A stretch of DNA of 64,000 nt, from the NCBI GenBank assembly GCA_020633435.1, contig JACKDP010000001.1, positions 1,240,001 to 1,304,000 on the forward strand. Reading direction: 5' to 3'. The stretch comes from Myxococcales bacterium. Its GTDB lineage: Bacteria > Myxococcota_A > Bradymonadia > UBA7976 > UBA1532. The notes under the pieces are model-generated. The model had not been told where the DNA came from and did no database searches. It saw nothing but the letters and a program-made list of their open reading frames with translations. Numbering within the stretch: position 1 is the first letter of the stretch; each line of letters opens with the position of its first letter. The position numbers and the translations under genes are program-made. Of the stretch, positions 49,511-58,957 are shown piece after piece.

Positions 49511-52500
49511 CTACCAGCGCGTCGCCAGCGCCGCGGCCGCCACGTCCGGATCCGCCGACCGCCGCAGCGCACCCAGCCGGGTGCGGGCCTCGGCGGGCCC
49601 CTCCAGCCGCTGCCCCAGGGCCGCCAGCAGCGGCAGGGCCGCCAGCCCGCTCGCCGCCGCCAGCCCGTCGATCAGCGCGTAGAGATCGGCCACCTCCCAG
49701 CCGCTCTCCGATCGGGCGAGGGCCGCGACCGCCGCCGCCAGGATGGATCGCTGGCCAGGGCTCACCGGCGCCAGCCAGCCGGTCAGGCGCGCCGTGGCCG
49801 CCGCCACCTCGCCGGGCTCGAAGGCCGAGACCCGCAGCCGCGCCACCTCCGCCTCGGCCCCCGGCAGCCCCGCCAGCCGCTCGGCGGCCGCCGCCAGGGC
49901 CGACCGGCGACGCAGGGGGACCTCGACCAGCAGGTCGGTCAACACCGCCAGGCGGCGCCGCGCGGGCTGATCCAGATCGGCGGCGGGCTCGGGATCCGCG
50001 GCCGCCGCGTGCTCGACCAGCCGCCCCAGCGCGTCGAGCAGCGCCTCCCGCCCCGGCGCCTGCTCCGCCGACAGGGCGAGCACCCGGGCCGCGCCCCGCC
50101 AGCCCGCCTCGCTGCCCAGGTGCGCGAGGCACGCCGCCGCCGCCGGCGCCACGGCCGCCTCGCGCCCCGCCCGCCAGAGGGGATCGAGCAGCCGGGCGAA
50201 GAGCGCCTCGCGTACGCGGCCCTCCGGGTGCGCGGCCAGGGTCAGGAGCGCCGCCAGGTAGCGGTCGCGGTGGCGCGCCGGGAGCGTCGCGGGGGCGGGC
50301 GCCAGCAGCGCGCGGGGCACGTCCGGGTCGGGGTCCGCCAGCGCCTGCGCGAGCAGCGACCAGGCCGCCTCCACGTCGAGCAGCCCCCGCGCCGCGTGCA
50401 GCCCGGCGATGCGGACGTCGCGGTGGAGCGTCGGCTGCTGCCACTGGGCCAGCAGCGCGGCCACCGCCGCGGGCGTGCGCAGCGTGCCCAGCAGGCGCAG
50501 CACCTCCTTGTGCACGGTGATCTTCAGGCGCGGCCGGGCCAGCAGCGCCACCAGCTCGGCGACCATCACGGGCGCCGGCACCAGGCCCGCGAGCCGCGGC
50601 AGCGCGTACATCGCGACGCGCGCGCGGTCGCCGTCCAGGTGGTCGAGCAGGATGGGCAGCCCGGGCGCCGGGGCGTCGAGGTGCACCAGCGCGCCCAGGG
50701 CGGCCTCCACCACGACCACCTCCGAGGAGGCCAGGAAGGGCCCCAGGTCGGCCACCGTCGTGACGGGCAGGAGCGCCAGGCGCTTGATCGTGCTGGCTTT
50801 TTCCCAGGCGCTCGCCTTCGGCGCGTCGAACGTGCGCTGCAGCAGGCGGGCGAAGGCGACCTGCTGGCGCGGCAGCCAGCGGTGGAAGCCGGTGTGCGCG
50901 GGGATGACGTAGACCGACCGCTTCGTGAGGAAGGCGCCGGCCATCGCCTCGCCCTGCAGGTACGGATCGAGCAGCTCCTGGCGATGGCGGTGCAGGTGCT
51001 CGAACACGCGCGGCAGCACGATCGCCGTGCGATCCCGGGCCAGCAGCGCCCGCACGCGGGCGTCCCGCGTCGCCGGATCGGCCAGCCACAGCGCCGTGGC
51101 CAGGCTGCCGAGGGCCGACTTGCGCGCCCAGATGGCCTCCTCGACCAGGGGCCAGAGCGCCTCGACCCGCCACGCGCGCTTGCCGAGGGCCGTGGCCAGG
51201 CGCAGCACGTTGCCCGGGTACTCCCGGGCGCTCGACGCCTCCAGCAGCGGCAACAGCGTCGCGACGATGCCCAGCTCGGCCCCCCGGGGCAGGCCCGCGT
51301 CGAACCGGGGCAGCTCGATGACGCCGGCCTGGGCGGCGAGCCGATCGAGGGCGCGCAGCCCGAAGCGGAACAGGGGCGAGAGCGGCGCCGTGGCCCGGGC
51401 GAGCAGGCAGCGGCGGGCCAGATCGAGGACGGCGCGCCGCGTCCCGTACGACGTGTCCCGGGCCTCCACGACGGCGGTGACGAGCAGGTCGAGGCCCTCG
51501 ACGTGGTCGTCGGCCAGGGTCGCGGCCGGCACCTGGGCGAGGGCGCTCAGGGCCGCCAGTCGGACGGGATCCTGCTCGTTGCGCAGGCGCCGCAGGCTGG
51601 TGAGCGTCTCGCCCAGACCCCGGCGCGACCGCCCGGTGCACCGCACCAGCAGCGCGAGGGCCGCGGCGCGATCCTCGGCCTGGGATCCGCGAGCGGCGGC
51701 GTCGAGGGTGGGGCGGGCCTCCTCGATGGGCAGCCAGGCCGTCATCGCGAGGCGGGCGGCGTCGTCATCGGCCACCGCCTTCAGGGCCAGCTGCCGGCGG
51801 GCCTCCTCCGCTCGGACGGCGTGGGGCAGCGCCTCCATGAGGGCGTCCGGCCAGACCCGCGCGCCGGGGGCCGGCAGGGCGGCGCGGAAGAGCGGCCCGC
51901 GATCCCGGGGGGGCAGGCGGCGCAGCAGGGCGGCGAGGCCCACGGGGTGCTCGGCCAGGCCCGTCGCGAGGGCCAGCAAGGGTGCGGGGGAGAGCGCGCG
52001 CAGCCTCGGCAGGAACGACGCCGGCACGCCGCTGGCCCGCAGCCAGGGGGCGCGCGCCGGCGCCGTCAGCAGGGCCGCCACGCGGTCGGCCCCGCCGGGT
52101 TCGCGCCCGAGGCGGCCGAGGACGGCCTGTACCGGCCACGGGAGGGGCTCGTCGGCGCAGGCCACCTCGACGCGCTCCAGGAGGGCCCACGGGTGGGTCA
52201 GGGCGAGGCTGCGCAGGGCGGCGGCGCGCTGCGCCCAGGCCCGCGGGCGCCGCGCGCGCGGCCCGGCCAGCGCGTCGGCGAGGGCCGCGAGCGTCTGGAC
52301 CGGGTGCGTCTGGCCCAGCCGGCGCCACGGCACGGCGTTCGGCTCGACGGCGCCGAGCCAGCGCGCCACGTCCGCGTCGGGGCAGAGGGGGAGCAGGCGC
52401 GCGGCCAGGGCCTCCAGCCCCAGCGCGAACAGCGCCTCGGCCACCGCGGGCGCCACGTCCCGCCGGTGGGCGGTGGCGACGCCGGTGATGAGCGCGCGGC

Positions 52501-52822
52501 GGGTGAACCGATCCGCGTCGGCCAGCGCCTCGATCAGGGTCGGCGCGGGGGCGTAGGCGCCCGCGAGCCGGGCCGCGAGCCGGCGCACCTCCAGGGACGG
52601 ATCGGCCAGCGCCCGCACCAGGCGGGGGACGTCGCGCACCGCCTGGGCCCCCAGCACCGCCAGGACGCGCAGCCACGTCGGGCCCACCGCCAGATCGTCG
52701 AGGAGCGCCGCCCGGGGGAGGCCGGCGGGCAGCGCCCGGACCTCCGCGATCGCCCGCCCGATGCGCGCGTCATGGCCGAGGCCGTCCAGGGCGGCGAGGA
52801 GCGCCTGCGTACGAGCGAGCAT
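49511..52822 (-). CDS. Large HEAT-repeat protein of unknown function
   Basis: The 1,103-residue helical protein is built from HEAT-like pairs throughout. Examples are VPRLVRALADPSLEVRRLAARL near the N-terminus (split by the repeat) and LRLLGTLRTPAAVAALLAQW towards the C-terminus. A central part (KRSVYVIPAHTGFHRWLPRQ, about residue 650) departs from the repeat and could be a specific interaction site. There is no signal peptide, membrane segment or catalytic motif. The ATG at 52822 has GGAGGT upstream; the frame is open to 53023 across the divergent gene, which I reject. It diverges from the ADP-ribosylglycohydrolase gene with 94 bp between starts, so the two may be co-regulated. Confidence 0.85.
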   Translation of the reverse strand: MLARTQALLAALDGLGHDARIGRAIAEVRALPAGLPRAALLDDLAVGPTWLRVLAVLGAQAVRDVPRLVRALADPSLEVRRLAARLAGAYAPAPTLIEALADADRFTRRALITGVATAHRRDVAPAVAEALFALGLEALAARLLPLCPDADVARWLGAVEPNAVPWRRLGQTHPVQTLAALADALAGPRARRPRAWAQRAAALRSLALTHPWALLERVEVACADEPLPWPVQAVLGRLGREPGGADRVAALLTAPARAPWLRASGVPASFLPRLRALSPAPLLALATGLAEHPVGLAALLRRLPPRDRGPLFRAALPAPGARVWPDALMEALPHAVRAEEARRQLALKAVADDDAARLAMTAWLPIEEARPTLDAAARGSQAEDRAAALALLVRCTGRSRRGLGETLTSLRRLRNEQDPVRLAALSALAQVPAATLADDHVEGLDLLVTAVVEARDTSYGTRRAVLDLARRCLLARATAPLSPLFRFGLRALDRLAAQAGVIELPRFDAGLPRGAELGIVATLLPLLEASSAREYPGNVLRLATALGKRAWRVEALWPLVEEAIWARKSALGSLATALWLADPATRDARVRALLARDRTAIVLPRVFEHLHRHRQELLDPYLQGEAMAGAFLTKRSVYVIPAHTGFHRWLPRQQVAFARLLQRTFDAPKASAWEKASTIKRLALLPVTTVADLGPFLASSEVVVVEAALGALVHLDAPAPGLPILLDHLDGDRARVAMYALPRLAGLVPAPVMVAELVALLARPRLKITVHKEVLRLLGTLRTPAAVAALLAQWQQPTLHRDVRIAGLHAARGLLDVEAAWSLLAQALADPDPDVPRALLAPAPATLPARHRDRYLAALLTLAAHPEGRVREALFARLLDPLWRAGREAAVAPAAAACLAHLGSEAGWRGAARVLALSAEQAPGREALLDALGRLVEHAAAADPEPAADLDQPARRRLAVLTDLLVEVPLRRRSALAAAAERLAGLPGAEAEVARLRVSAFEPGEVAAATARLTGWLAPVSPGQRSILAAAVAALARSESGWEVADLYALIDGLAAASGLAALPLLAALGQRLEGPAEARTRLGALRRSADPDVAAAALATRW

Positions 52823-52916
52823 GAGACCTCCGAGGCTGGGCACCGGGAGCGTGCCCGGCCCGCCTGCCGGTGTCGAGGGCTGGCGCCGCGACACCCGGCG
52901 CCGGCAGAGTAGCGCC

Positions 52917-53897
52917 ATGATCGACCGCCGTGATCGCCTGCGGGGCCTGCTGCTGGGCACCGCCCTGGGGGACGCGCTGGGCCTGCCCTGCGAGGGGCTG
53001 AGCGCGAGCCGCGTCGCACGCAAATACCCGGACTTGAACCAGTTTCACCTGTTCGGCCGGCGCGGCTACGTCTCCGATGACACCGAGCAGTCGGCCCTCG
53101 TGGCCCAGAGCCTGCTCCGCGGAGGCGACGACGATGACGCCGTCGTGCGGGCCTTCCGCCGGGCCCTGCGGGGGTGGTTCATGCGCCTGCCGTTCGGCAT
53201 CGGGGGGGCGACGCTGCGGGCGTGCCTGCGGCTCACCATCGGGCTGCGGCGGTCGGGCGTCGCCTCCGCGGGCAACGGGGCGGCGATGCGGGCCGCCCTC
53301 CTGGGGCCTGGCGTGGCCGACCCGGCGCGGCGGCGCCGGCTGGGCGAGGCCATCGCCCGGGTCACCCACACCGACGCGCGCGCCGTGGCGTCGGCCGTGT
53401 TCTGCGCCGAGCTCGCCGCCCAGGCCGCGGCCGCCCCGCCCGACGCCGACCGCCGCGCGCTCTACGCCGCTGCCCGCGCCGAGGTGCGCGACGCAGCGCT
53501 CGGCGCCGCCCTGGACGCCACCCTGGCCGACGGCCCCGACCGCACGACGGGCTTCTGCCTGTACTCGGTGCCCATCGTCGCCTGGGTCTTCGTCACCCAG
53601 GGCCACGACCCCCTGGCCGCCATCCAGGCGACCATCGCGCTGGGGGGCGACACCGACACCCACGCGGCGATGGTCGGCGCCCTCTGCGGCGCGCTGCATG
53701 GCGAGGCCGCGCTGCCAGCCGACCTCCTCGGGCAGCTCGCCGGGGGGCCGTTTGGACCGACCCACCTGCGCGCGCTCGCGGACGCCCTGGCGACGGACGG
53801 CGCGCCCCCGCGGTTCTCGGCGCTCCGGGCCTTCGCCCGCAACCTCGCGCTCTACCCGGTGATTCTGGGGCACGGGTTCCGGCGGCTGGTGCCGTAG
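52917..53897 (+). CDS. ADP-ribosylglycohydrolase (DraG/ARH family)
   Basis: The 326-residue helical enzyme removes ADP-ribose from modified targets. The family motifs are GLLLGTALGDALGLPCEG at the N-terminus, YVSDDTEQSALVAQSL (metal-binding Asp-Asp-Thr at 54-56) and LGGDTDTHAAMVGALCGALHG (Asp245 and Asp247) near the C-terminus. These provide the usual binuclear Mg2+ site. The ATG at 52917 gives a normal length. The substrate is unknown: relatives act on nitrogenase reductase, on Arg-modified proteins or on small ADP-ribosyl compounds. No ADP-ribosyltransferase gene is visible nearby. Its stop is 6 bp from the convergent lipoprotein stop. Confidence 0.92.
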   Translation: MIDRRDRLRGLLLGTALGDALGLPCEGLSASRVARKYPDLNQFHLFGRRGYVSDDTEQSALVAQSLLRGGDDDDAVVRAFRRALRGWFMRLPFGIGGATLRACLRLTIGLRRSGVASAGNGAAMRAALLGPGVADPARRRRLGEAIARVTHTDARAVASAVFCAELAAQAAAAPPDADRRALYAAARAEVRDAALGAALDATLADGPDRTTGFCLYSVPIVAWVFVTQGHDPLAAIQATIALGGDTDTHAAMVGALCGALHGEAALPADLLGQLAGGPFGPTHLRALADALATDGAPPRFSALRAFARNLALYPVILGHGFRRLVP

Positions 53898-53903
53898 GGC
53901 GGC

Positions 53904-56108
53904 TCAGCGGGCCTCGGTCAGATCGAAGGCGAAGTCGACCGGCACCATGATCCAGCCCTCTCGGACGAAGGGCGGCTCGGGGAACGCGGGGGCGAAGCGC
54001 AGCTCCGAGATGCCGGGGGCGTAGGCGGCGTAGGCGTCACGCCCGATGACCACCGGATCCAGCGACAGATCGAAGCCGTCGACCAGCAGCTCGCGCACCT
54101 TCTCCAGCAGCAGCGGGCGCAGGAGGGCCTCCAGGCCGTCGCCGGCGAAGGGCGCCGCGCTGCCCGCCTCGACGAGCTCCAGGCGCAGGTCGAAGTCCTC
54201 GGCGATGCGCAGGCGGATGCCCCCCTCCCCCGGCTCCACACCGACGCGGGCCCGCAGGCTCATGGCGTAGCGGTCGGGCGCGGGGGCCCCGGGCCGGGTG
54301 AGGGCCACGTCGACGTCGCCGATCTGCATCTCCAGCAGGTCCGGGCTGCCCGGCGGCGTGGCCACCACGACCGGCGGCAGGTGGGCGTCGAGGACGGCGG
54401 CCGACACCAGCGCCCGGAAGTTCTCGGGGATCACCGCCGACACGTCGAGCTGCAGCAGGCCCTGGCGCCAGAGCTCGTGGGCGAGGGCGTTCACCGTCGC
54501 GAGGCGGATGGCGAAGACGAGGCCGCCCGCCGCCGGCCACGGGGGCGGCTCGTTGATGTGCGCCGGCACGCCGGGGAACGGGTGGGGCGGCTCGACCGGC
54601 ACGGCCGCGCCGACGGCGCCGTCGAGGAAGAGCGCCAGCCCGTCGCGGGCGTGGGCCTCCGGCTCCCGCAGCGTCATCCCCAGGCGCAGCGCGATGGCGG
54701 GCAGCAGGTCGCTCGCGGCGATCTCGACGGGGATGTCGGCGAGGGGCTCGAGGGCGTCGCCCAGGCCCAGCTCGATGAAGCCCGGGACCGCCTGGCGGAC
54801 GAGCTCGTCGACCAGGTCCGTCGCCGCCCCCTGCAGGGCCGCGCGCACGATGCTGCCGAGGGTGTCGAGGACGGCCTGGGCCGTGCTGTCGACCATCTCG
54901 CCCCCGAGGCTCTCGATGGCGACGCCCACGTCCGTGAGCCGCAGGCCGGGCGTCCCGTCGGGCCCGGCCTCGATGGCGGCGAGGGCGAAGGCCGCCGCCG
55001 TGACGCGGATGGTGCCCGTCAGATCCACCGGCACCCCCTCCAGGTCCACGCGCCCCTCCGTCTGGAGCGACAGCCCCTCCAGCCGCAGGAAGACCTCGAT
55101 GCCGCCCTCGGTGAAGCGCAGCGTCGCGTCGGGCTCGCCCGGCCCCGCGCCGACGATGCGCAGGGAGAGCTCCGCGCCATCGGCGAGCACCGGATCGGCG
55201 ATGAAGCCCATGGGCTCGACGCGGGCCAGGAACGCCTCGACCATGCCGGCCACGTGGTCGAGGTGGACCACCCCGGCCTCATCGGGGTCGGGCGGCGGCG
55301 CGTCGCGGTCGAGCAGCGCCTGCCCCAGCCGCACGGCGAGCATGTCGGCCAGGCGCACCCCCTCGGGGCTCGCGGGGATGAGCACCGGCGCGTGCACGAC
55401 CTCGCGCACCACCCGCGGGGCCGGGCGCCGCACCCCGTCATCGGCCAGCACGTCCACGCGGTTGAGGCCGAACCGGGCCGGCAGGACCGTCTCGAAGGCC
55501 CCGTCGGCGCCCACGGCCACCTCGGCGTCGTTCACGAAGACCCGCGCGCCGACGTCCGTGTGGCCGCGCACCTCGATCTCGGGCACGTCGACGAAGGCGC
55601 CGCGGGCCGGCACCTCCACCACCAGCGCCGGCGGCCCCGCGTCGACGAAGAACGAGACGCGGCCGCAGATCTGGGCGTTGTTCTCGCCGATGCAGGCGCG
55701 CACGCTGCCCGGCCCCTCCCGCAGGAACGTCAGGCGGTGCTCGGCGTCGAGCGTCGCGATGGGCCCCTCGGGCATGGGCACCGGCTCCACGACGCGCCAG
55801 ACCAGCGCCGCGCCGTCGAGCGGCTGGCCGACGCGGTCGAAGACCGTGGCCTCCACCTGGGGCTGGTCAGCGAGGCCATACACGGCCTGCTGCGGGCTGA
55901 GGCGCAGCTCCACGAAGCCGGGCGGCTCGGGCGGCGCGGCGTCCGGCAGGGCGACGTCGGCCCCGGCGTCGGTCGGCCCGGCGTCGGCCCCGGCCGCGTC
56001 TGCCGGCTGGGCGTCGGCGCCCGGGCCGGGCCCGCCCCCTGCTCCCGTGTCGTCATCGCAGGCGACCAGCGCCAGCACCGCCACCAGCCACCACCATGGA
56101 GCCCGCAT
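53904..56108 (-). CDS. Large lipoprotein, possibly lipid-binding (TULIP-like)
   Basis: The 734-residue lipoprotein has a clear signal (WWWLVAVLALVACDDD, Cys19) and a typical Gly/Ala/Asp/Pro linker to about residue 65. Beta-rich Ig-like segments follow (EIEVRGHTDVGARVFVNDAE). A long region of amphipathic helices and strands comes next (HLDHVAGMVEAFLARVEPMG and LSLRIVGAGPGEPDATLRF), with a related second half after about residue 450 (YAMSLRARVGVEPGEGGIRL). The repeated half-domain pattern suggests a BPI/TULIP-type lipid-binding fold, but this is a guess from pattern alone. I do not recognise a family. It is monocistronic and divergent from hflX. Confidence 0.78.
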   Translation of the reverse strand: MRAPWWWLVAVLALVACDDDTGAGGGPGPGADAQPADAAGADAGPTDAGADVALPDAAPPEPPGFVELRLSPQQAVYGLADQPQVEATVFDRVGQPLDGAALVWRVVEPVPMPEGPIATLDAEHRLTFLREGPGSVRACIGENNAQICGRVSFFVDAGPPALVVEVPARGAFVDVPEIEVRGHTDVGARVFVNDAEVAVGADGAFETVLPARFGLNRVDVLADDGVRRPAPRVVREVVHAPVLIPASPEGVRLADMLAVRLGQALLDRDAPPPDPDEAGVVHLDHVAGMVEAFLARVEPMGFIADPVLADGAELSLRIVGAGPGEPDATLRFTEGGIEVFLRLEGLSLQTEGRVDLEGVPVDLTGTIRVTAAAFALAAIEAGPDGTPGLRLTDVGVAIESLGGEMVDSTAQAVLDTLGSIVRAALQGAATDLVDELVRQAVPGFIELGLGDALEPLADIPVEIAASDLLPAIALRLGMTLREPEAHARDGLALFLDGAVGAAVPVEPPHPFPGVPAHINEPPPWPAAGGLVFAIRLATVNALAHELWRQGLLQLDVSAVIPENFRALVSAAVLDAHLPPVVVATPPGSPDLLEMQIGDVDVALTRPGAPAPDRYAMSLRARVGVEPGEGGIRLRIAEDFDLRLELVEAGSAAPFAGDGLEALLRPLLLEKVRELLVDGFDLSLDPVVIGRDAYAAYAPGISELRFAPAFPEPPFVREGWIMVPVDFAFDLTEAR

Positions 56109-56241
56109 CGCCCCTCCCGCGCGCCGTTGCTTCCGTCTTGCCAGCACCGTGGCCTGCACCGCAAGGCGGGCGTGCGGACGGCTGGCCAAAGCCGGGCCCT
56201 GCCGGTAGGCTCCCGCCGATCATCGAGCCCAGGAGGGGCGC

Positions 56242-57588
56242 GTGGCGAGCCACGACACCGACGCACCGACCGCCGTCATCGCCGCCGTCCAGCTCAGCGG
56301 CGTCGACGACCACGATCACGCCAGCAACCTGGCCGAGCTCACGCGGCTGCTCAAGACGCTGGGCTACGACGTCGTGGGCGTCGTCAGCCAGAAGCGGTCC
56401 CATGTCCGCCCCGGGGCCATCCTCGGCCAGGGCAAGCTCTTCGAGCTGGCCGCCTACACCGGCGGCACCGGCCTCATCCCGTCGGGCGCCGAAAACGCCA
56501 ATGATCCCGAGGAGCTGGAGACGGTCCACACCATCCCGGCCCACCCCGACGGCGAGTACCCGCACGCCGACGTCGTGATCGTCGATCACGAGATCAGCCC
56601 GCGGCAGGCCCGCAACCTGGAGCAGGCCACCGGGGCCGACGTCATCGACCGCACGGGCGTCATCGTCGAGATCTTCCACCGCCACGCCCAGACGCGGGAG
56701 GCCCGCCTGCAGGTCGAGATCGCGCGGATGACCTATGTCGTCCCGCGCCTGCGCGCTGGCGCCCGGGGCGCCGACCGCCAGCGGGGCGGCGTGGGGGGCA
56801 AGGGCGCCGGCGAGTCGGCCCTCGAGCTCGACCGCCGCAAGGTCCGCGACCGCGTCGCCGAGCTGCGCGCCGAGCTCGCCGCCATCGAGCGCGACGACGA
56901 GCTGCGCCGCGCCCGCCGCCAGGGCCAGCGCCGGGTCGGCCTCGTCGGCTACACCAACGCCGGCAAGTCCTCGCTGATGCGGGCGCTCACGGGCAGCGAG
57001 GTCCTGGTCGAGGACAAGCTCTTCGCCACCCTCGGCACCACCGTCCGCGCCCTCCAGCCCGAGGTCCGCCCCCGCATCCTCATCTCGGACACGGTGGGCT
57101 TCATCCGCAACCTGCCCCACCACCTGGTGGCCTCGTTCCGGTCCACCCTGGACGAGGCGCTCGAGGCCTCGCTGCTGCTGCACATCGTCGACTGCGCCGA
57201 TCCGGGCTTCCGCGGCCAGCTCACCGTCACCCGCGAGGTCCTCGCCAGCATCGGCGCCGACGCCGTCCCCAGCCGCCTGGTCCTCAACAAGATCGACTGC
57301 CTCGACGACTTCCGGCGCCGCTCCCTGGAGCGCGAGTTCCCCGACGCCGTCCAGGTCTCCTCCCGCGATCCCGCCGACGTCGAGCGCCTGCACGCGCTCA
57401 TCGTGGCCTTCTTCGAGGCGGATCTACCGGAGGTGGAGCTGCTGGTGCCCTACACCCGCGGCGCGGTCATCGGGCAGATCCGGTCCACGATGCGGGTCAT
57501 CAGCGAGCGCCACGACGAGGTCGGCACCCACCTCACCGTGCGCGCCGACGCCGCCGCCCTCGATCGCATCCGCGCCCAGCTCGCCTGA
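56242..57588 (+). CDS. hflX: Ribosome-associated GTPase HflX
   Basis: The 448-residue protein rescues or splits stalled ribosomes. The N-terminal HflX domain has HVRPGAILGQGKLFELA and DHEISPRQARNLE, then RTGVIVEIFHRHAQTREARL and RGGVGGKGAGESALELDRR. The GTPase domain has G1 GYTNAGKSS (236-244), G2 within DKLFATLGTTVR, G3 DTVGFI and G4 NKID. An unusual insertion of about 30 residues (72-105) separates two core elements of the N-terminal domain. The start is GTG 56242 with AGGAGG six bases upstream. A C-terminal domain (about 380-448) is present. Confidence 0.96.
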   Translation: MASHDTDAPTAVIAAVQLSGVDDHDHASNLAELTRLLKTLGYDVVGVVSQKRSHVRPGAILGQGKLFELAAYTGGTGLIPSGAENANDPEELETVHTIPAHPDGEYPHADVVIVDHEISPRQARNLEQATGADVIDRTGVIVEIFHRHAQTREARLQVEIARMTYVVPRLRAGARGADRQRGGVGGKGAGESALELDRRKVRDRVAELRAELAAIERDDELRRARRQGQRRVGLVGYTNAGKSSLMRALTGSEVLVEDKLFATLGTTVRALQPEVRPRILISDTVGFIRNLPHHLVASFRSTLDEALEASLLLHIVDCADPGFRGQLTVTREVLASIGADAVPSRLVLNKIDCLDDFRRRSLEREFPDAVQVSSRDPADVERLHALIVAFFEADLPEVELLVPYTRGAVIGQIRSTMRVISERHDEVGTHLTVRADAAALDRIRAQLA

Positions 57589-57593
57589 CGCCC

Positions 57594-58103
57594 TCAGGGG
57601 CAGACGCTGCCCGCCGACGCCCCGCCCCCGTCCGCGGGCAGCCCGCCGATCGGGCGGCCGAGCAGCGCGGCGTTCACGAAGCCGATGCGCTGGTTCTGGG
57701 CGCGGCCCTCGGGGGTGCCGTTGTCGGCCACGGGCTTGTCCTGGCCGAAGCCCACCGCCACCAGGCGCTTGCAGTCGACGCCCCGGGCCACCAGGGCCCG
57801 CGCCACCGCGAGGGCCCGCGCCTGGCTGAGCTTGAGGTTCCCGGCGGCGTCCCCGACGGCCGCGGTGTGGCCCTCGATCCGCATCGTCGTGATGGCCTTC
57901 TTCGCCTCCAGGAAGGCCTGCACATGGGCCAGCGTCGCCTCGCTCTCGGGGGCGATCTCGACGCCCCCGGTGGAGAAGACGACGGGGCCGGGGACCTGGA
58001 GGGTGTGGCCGTCCAGCTCGAAGTCCGGGGCCGCGACGGCCGGGGCCGCGGCGGCGAGGAGGGTGAGCACCAGAGCCTTCAACTGCTTGATTCCCATGGG
58101 CAT
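57594..58103 (-). CDS. OmpA-domain periplasmic protein
   Basis: The 169-residue protein has a signal peptide (to about VAAAPDF) and one OmpA-like peptidoglycan-binding domain. VVFSTGGVEIAPESEATLAH, RIEGHTAAVGDAAGNLKLSQ-type text (split here), RALVARGVDCKRLVAVGFG and EGRAQNQRI contain the usual loop Asp and Arg for diaminopimelate binding. With no beta-barrel or lipobox it is probably soluble in the periplasm. It starts at 58103 or at the second Met (58097). It lies 97 bp after the RibD-C-like gene on the same strand and could be the last gene of the Mla operon. Confidence 0.9.
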   Translation of the reverse strand: MPMGIKQLKALVLTLLAAAAPAVAAPDFELDGHTLQVPGPVVFSTGGVEIAPESEATLAHVQAFLEAKKAITTMRIEGHTAAVGDAAGNLKLSQARALAVARALVARGVDCKRLVAVGFGQDKPVADNGTPEGRAQNQRIGFVNAALLGRPIGGLPADGGGASAGSVCP

Positions 58104-58200
58104 TCTCGGCGCCAGCGGGCGGCGCGGCGGGTGTGACGGGATCTCGGCGAGCCGAGCGCGCAGAGTCTACGACCGCGGCGCGGATCGCCGCCAGCCGGGC

Positions 58201-58950
58201 TCAGGGGCCGCGGTGGCGCAGCTCGAACGTCCAGCGAACGCCGCCCTCGACGGTGGCGGCGGGGGCGGTGCCGGCGGGCAGCCGGGCCTCCACGTCGGCC
58301 CGGCGGGCGAGCAGCGGGCCCTCGACGCCGGCGGGCAGGCGGGGGGCGCGGCAGGTGGACAGCAGGAGCTGGTCGAGGAGCGGGGGCCCCTGGAAGAGCG
58401 CGCGGGCGGTGCTGGGGCCGGCCTCGACGCTGGTGCGCCGGCAGCCGCGGTCGCGCAGGTGCGCCAGGGTGGCGGCCAGCGTCACCCCGGGCATGACGCG
58501 GTGCTCGACGCCGCGGCGCCGGGCCTCGGCCTCGGCCTCCGCCGGCCAGGCCGTGGGCGTCACCACCAGCAGGGCGGGGGCCCCGGCGAGGGCCGGGTGG
58601 TCGAAGTCGGGGACCTGGGCCGTGAGCACCACCAGGAGCGGCGGCGCGGCGAGGCCGACGACGTCGCGCCGCCAGCCATCGAGGACGGTCGGGCCGGCCG
58701 GGGTGTAGCGGACCTCGGGCTCGGCCCGCAGGATGCGGCCGGTGGTGATGATGGCGTCGGCGCGGGCGCGGGAGAGCGCCAGGACGAAGGCGTCCGTCGG
58801 GCTCGGGGGCGTGCTGGCGTTGATGTGCAGGACGCGCAGGCCGTCGTCCCCTCGCCGCTGCCAGGCCGCGACCACCTGCGACGTGCCCGGCCGCGCGAGC
58901 AGGGCCGGATCGCCGAAGAGCGCCGCCAGCCGGTCGGTCACGGCGGCCAT
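58201..58950 (-). CDS. RibD C-terminal/dihydrofolate-reductase-like protein
   Basis: The 249-residue protein resembles the reductase half of RibD. The motif ADAIITTGRILRAEPEVRYT lies in the first half, where active proteins have TTGR.R.DDP. CRRTSVEAGPSTARALFQGP is the later NADPH/substrate loop, usually (E/V)EGGP. STPPSPTDAFVLALSRARAD also fits. There is no deaminase domain, so it is not a full riboflavin enzyme. It may reduce a pterin, pyrimidine or another small molecule in the cytosol. The ATG at 58950 is only 7 bp after the PqiC-like lipoprotein stop, so it is in the Mla operon by position without an obvious functional link. Confidence 0.8.
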   Translation of the reverse strand: MAAVTDRLAALFGDPALLARPGTSQVVAAWQRRGDDGLRVLHINASTPPSPTDAFVLALSRARADAIITTGRILRAEPEVRYTPAGPTVLDGWRRDVVGLAAPPLLVVLTAQVPDFDHPALAGAPALLVVTPTAWPAEAEAEARRRGVEHRVMPGVTLAATLAHLRDRGCRRTSVEAGPSTARALFQGPPLLDQLLLSTCRAPRLPAGVEGPLLARRADVEARLPAGTAPAATVEGGVRWTFELRHRGP

Positions 58951-58957
58951 GGCGTCG

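Noticed and set aside
52822..53023. Longer N-terminus for the HEAT protein
   Set aside because: It would overlap the start of the divergent ADP-ribosylglycohydrolase. The internal ATG at 52822 has a good GGAGGT.
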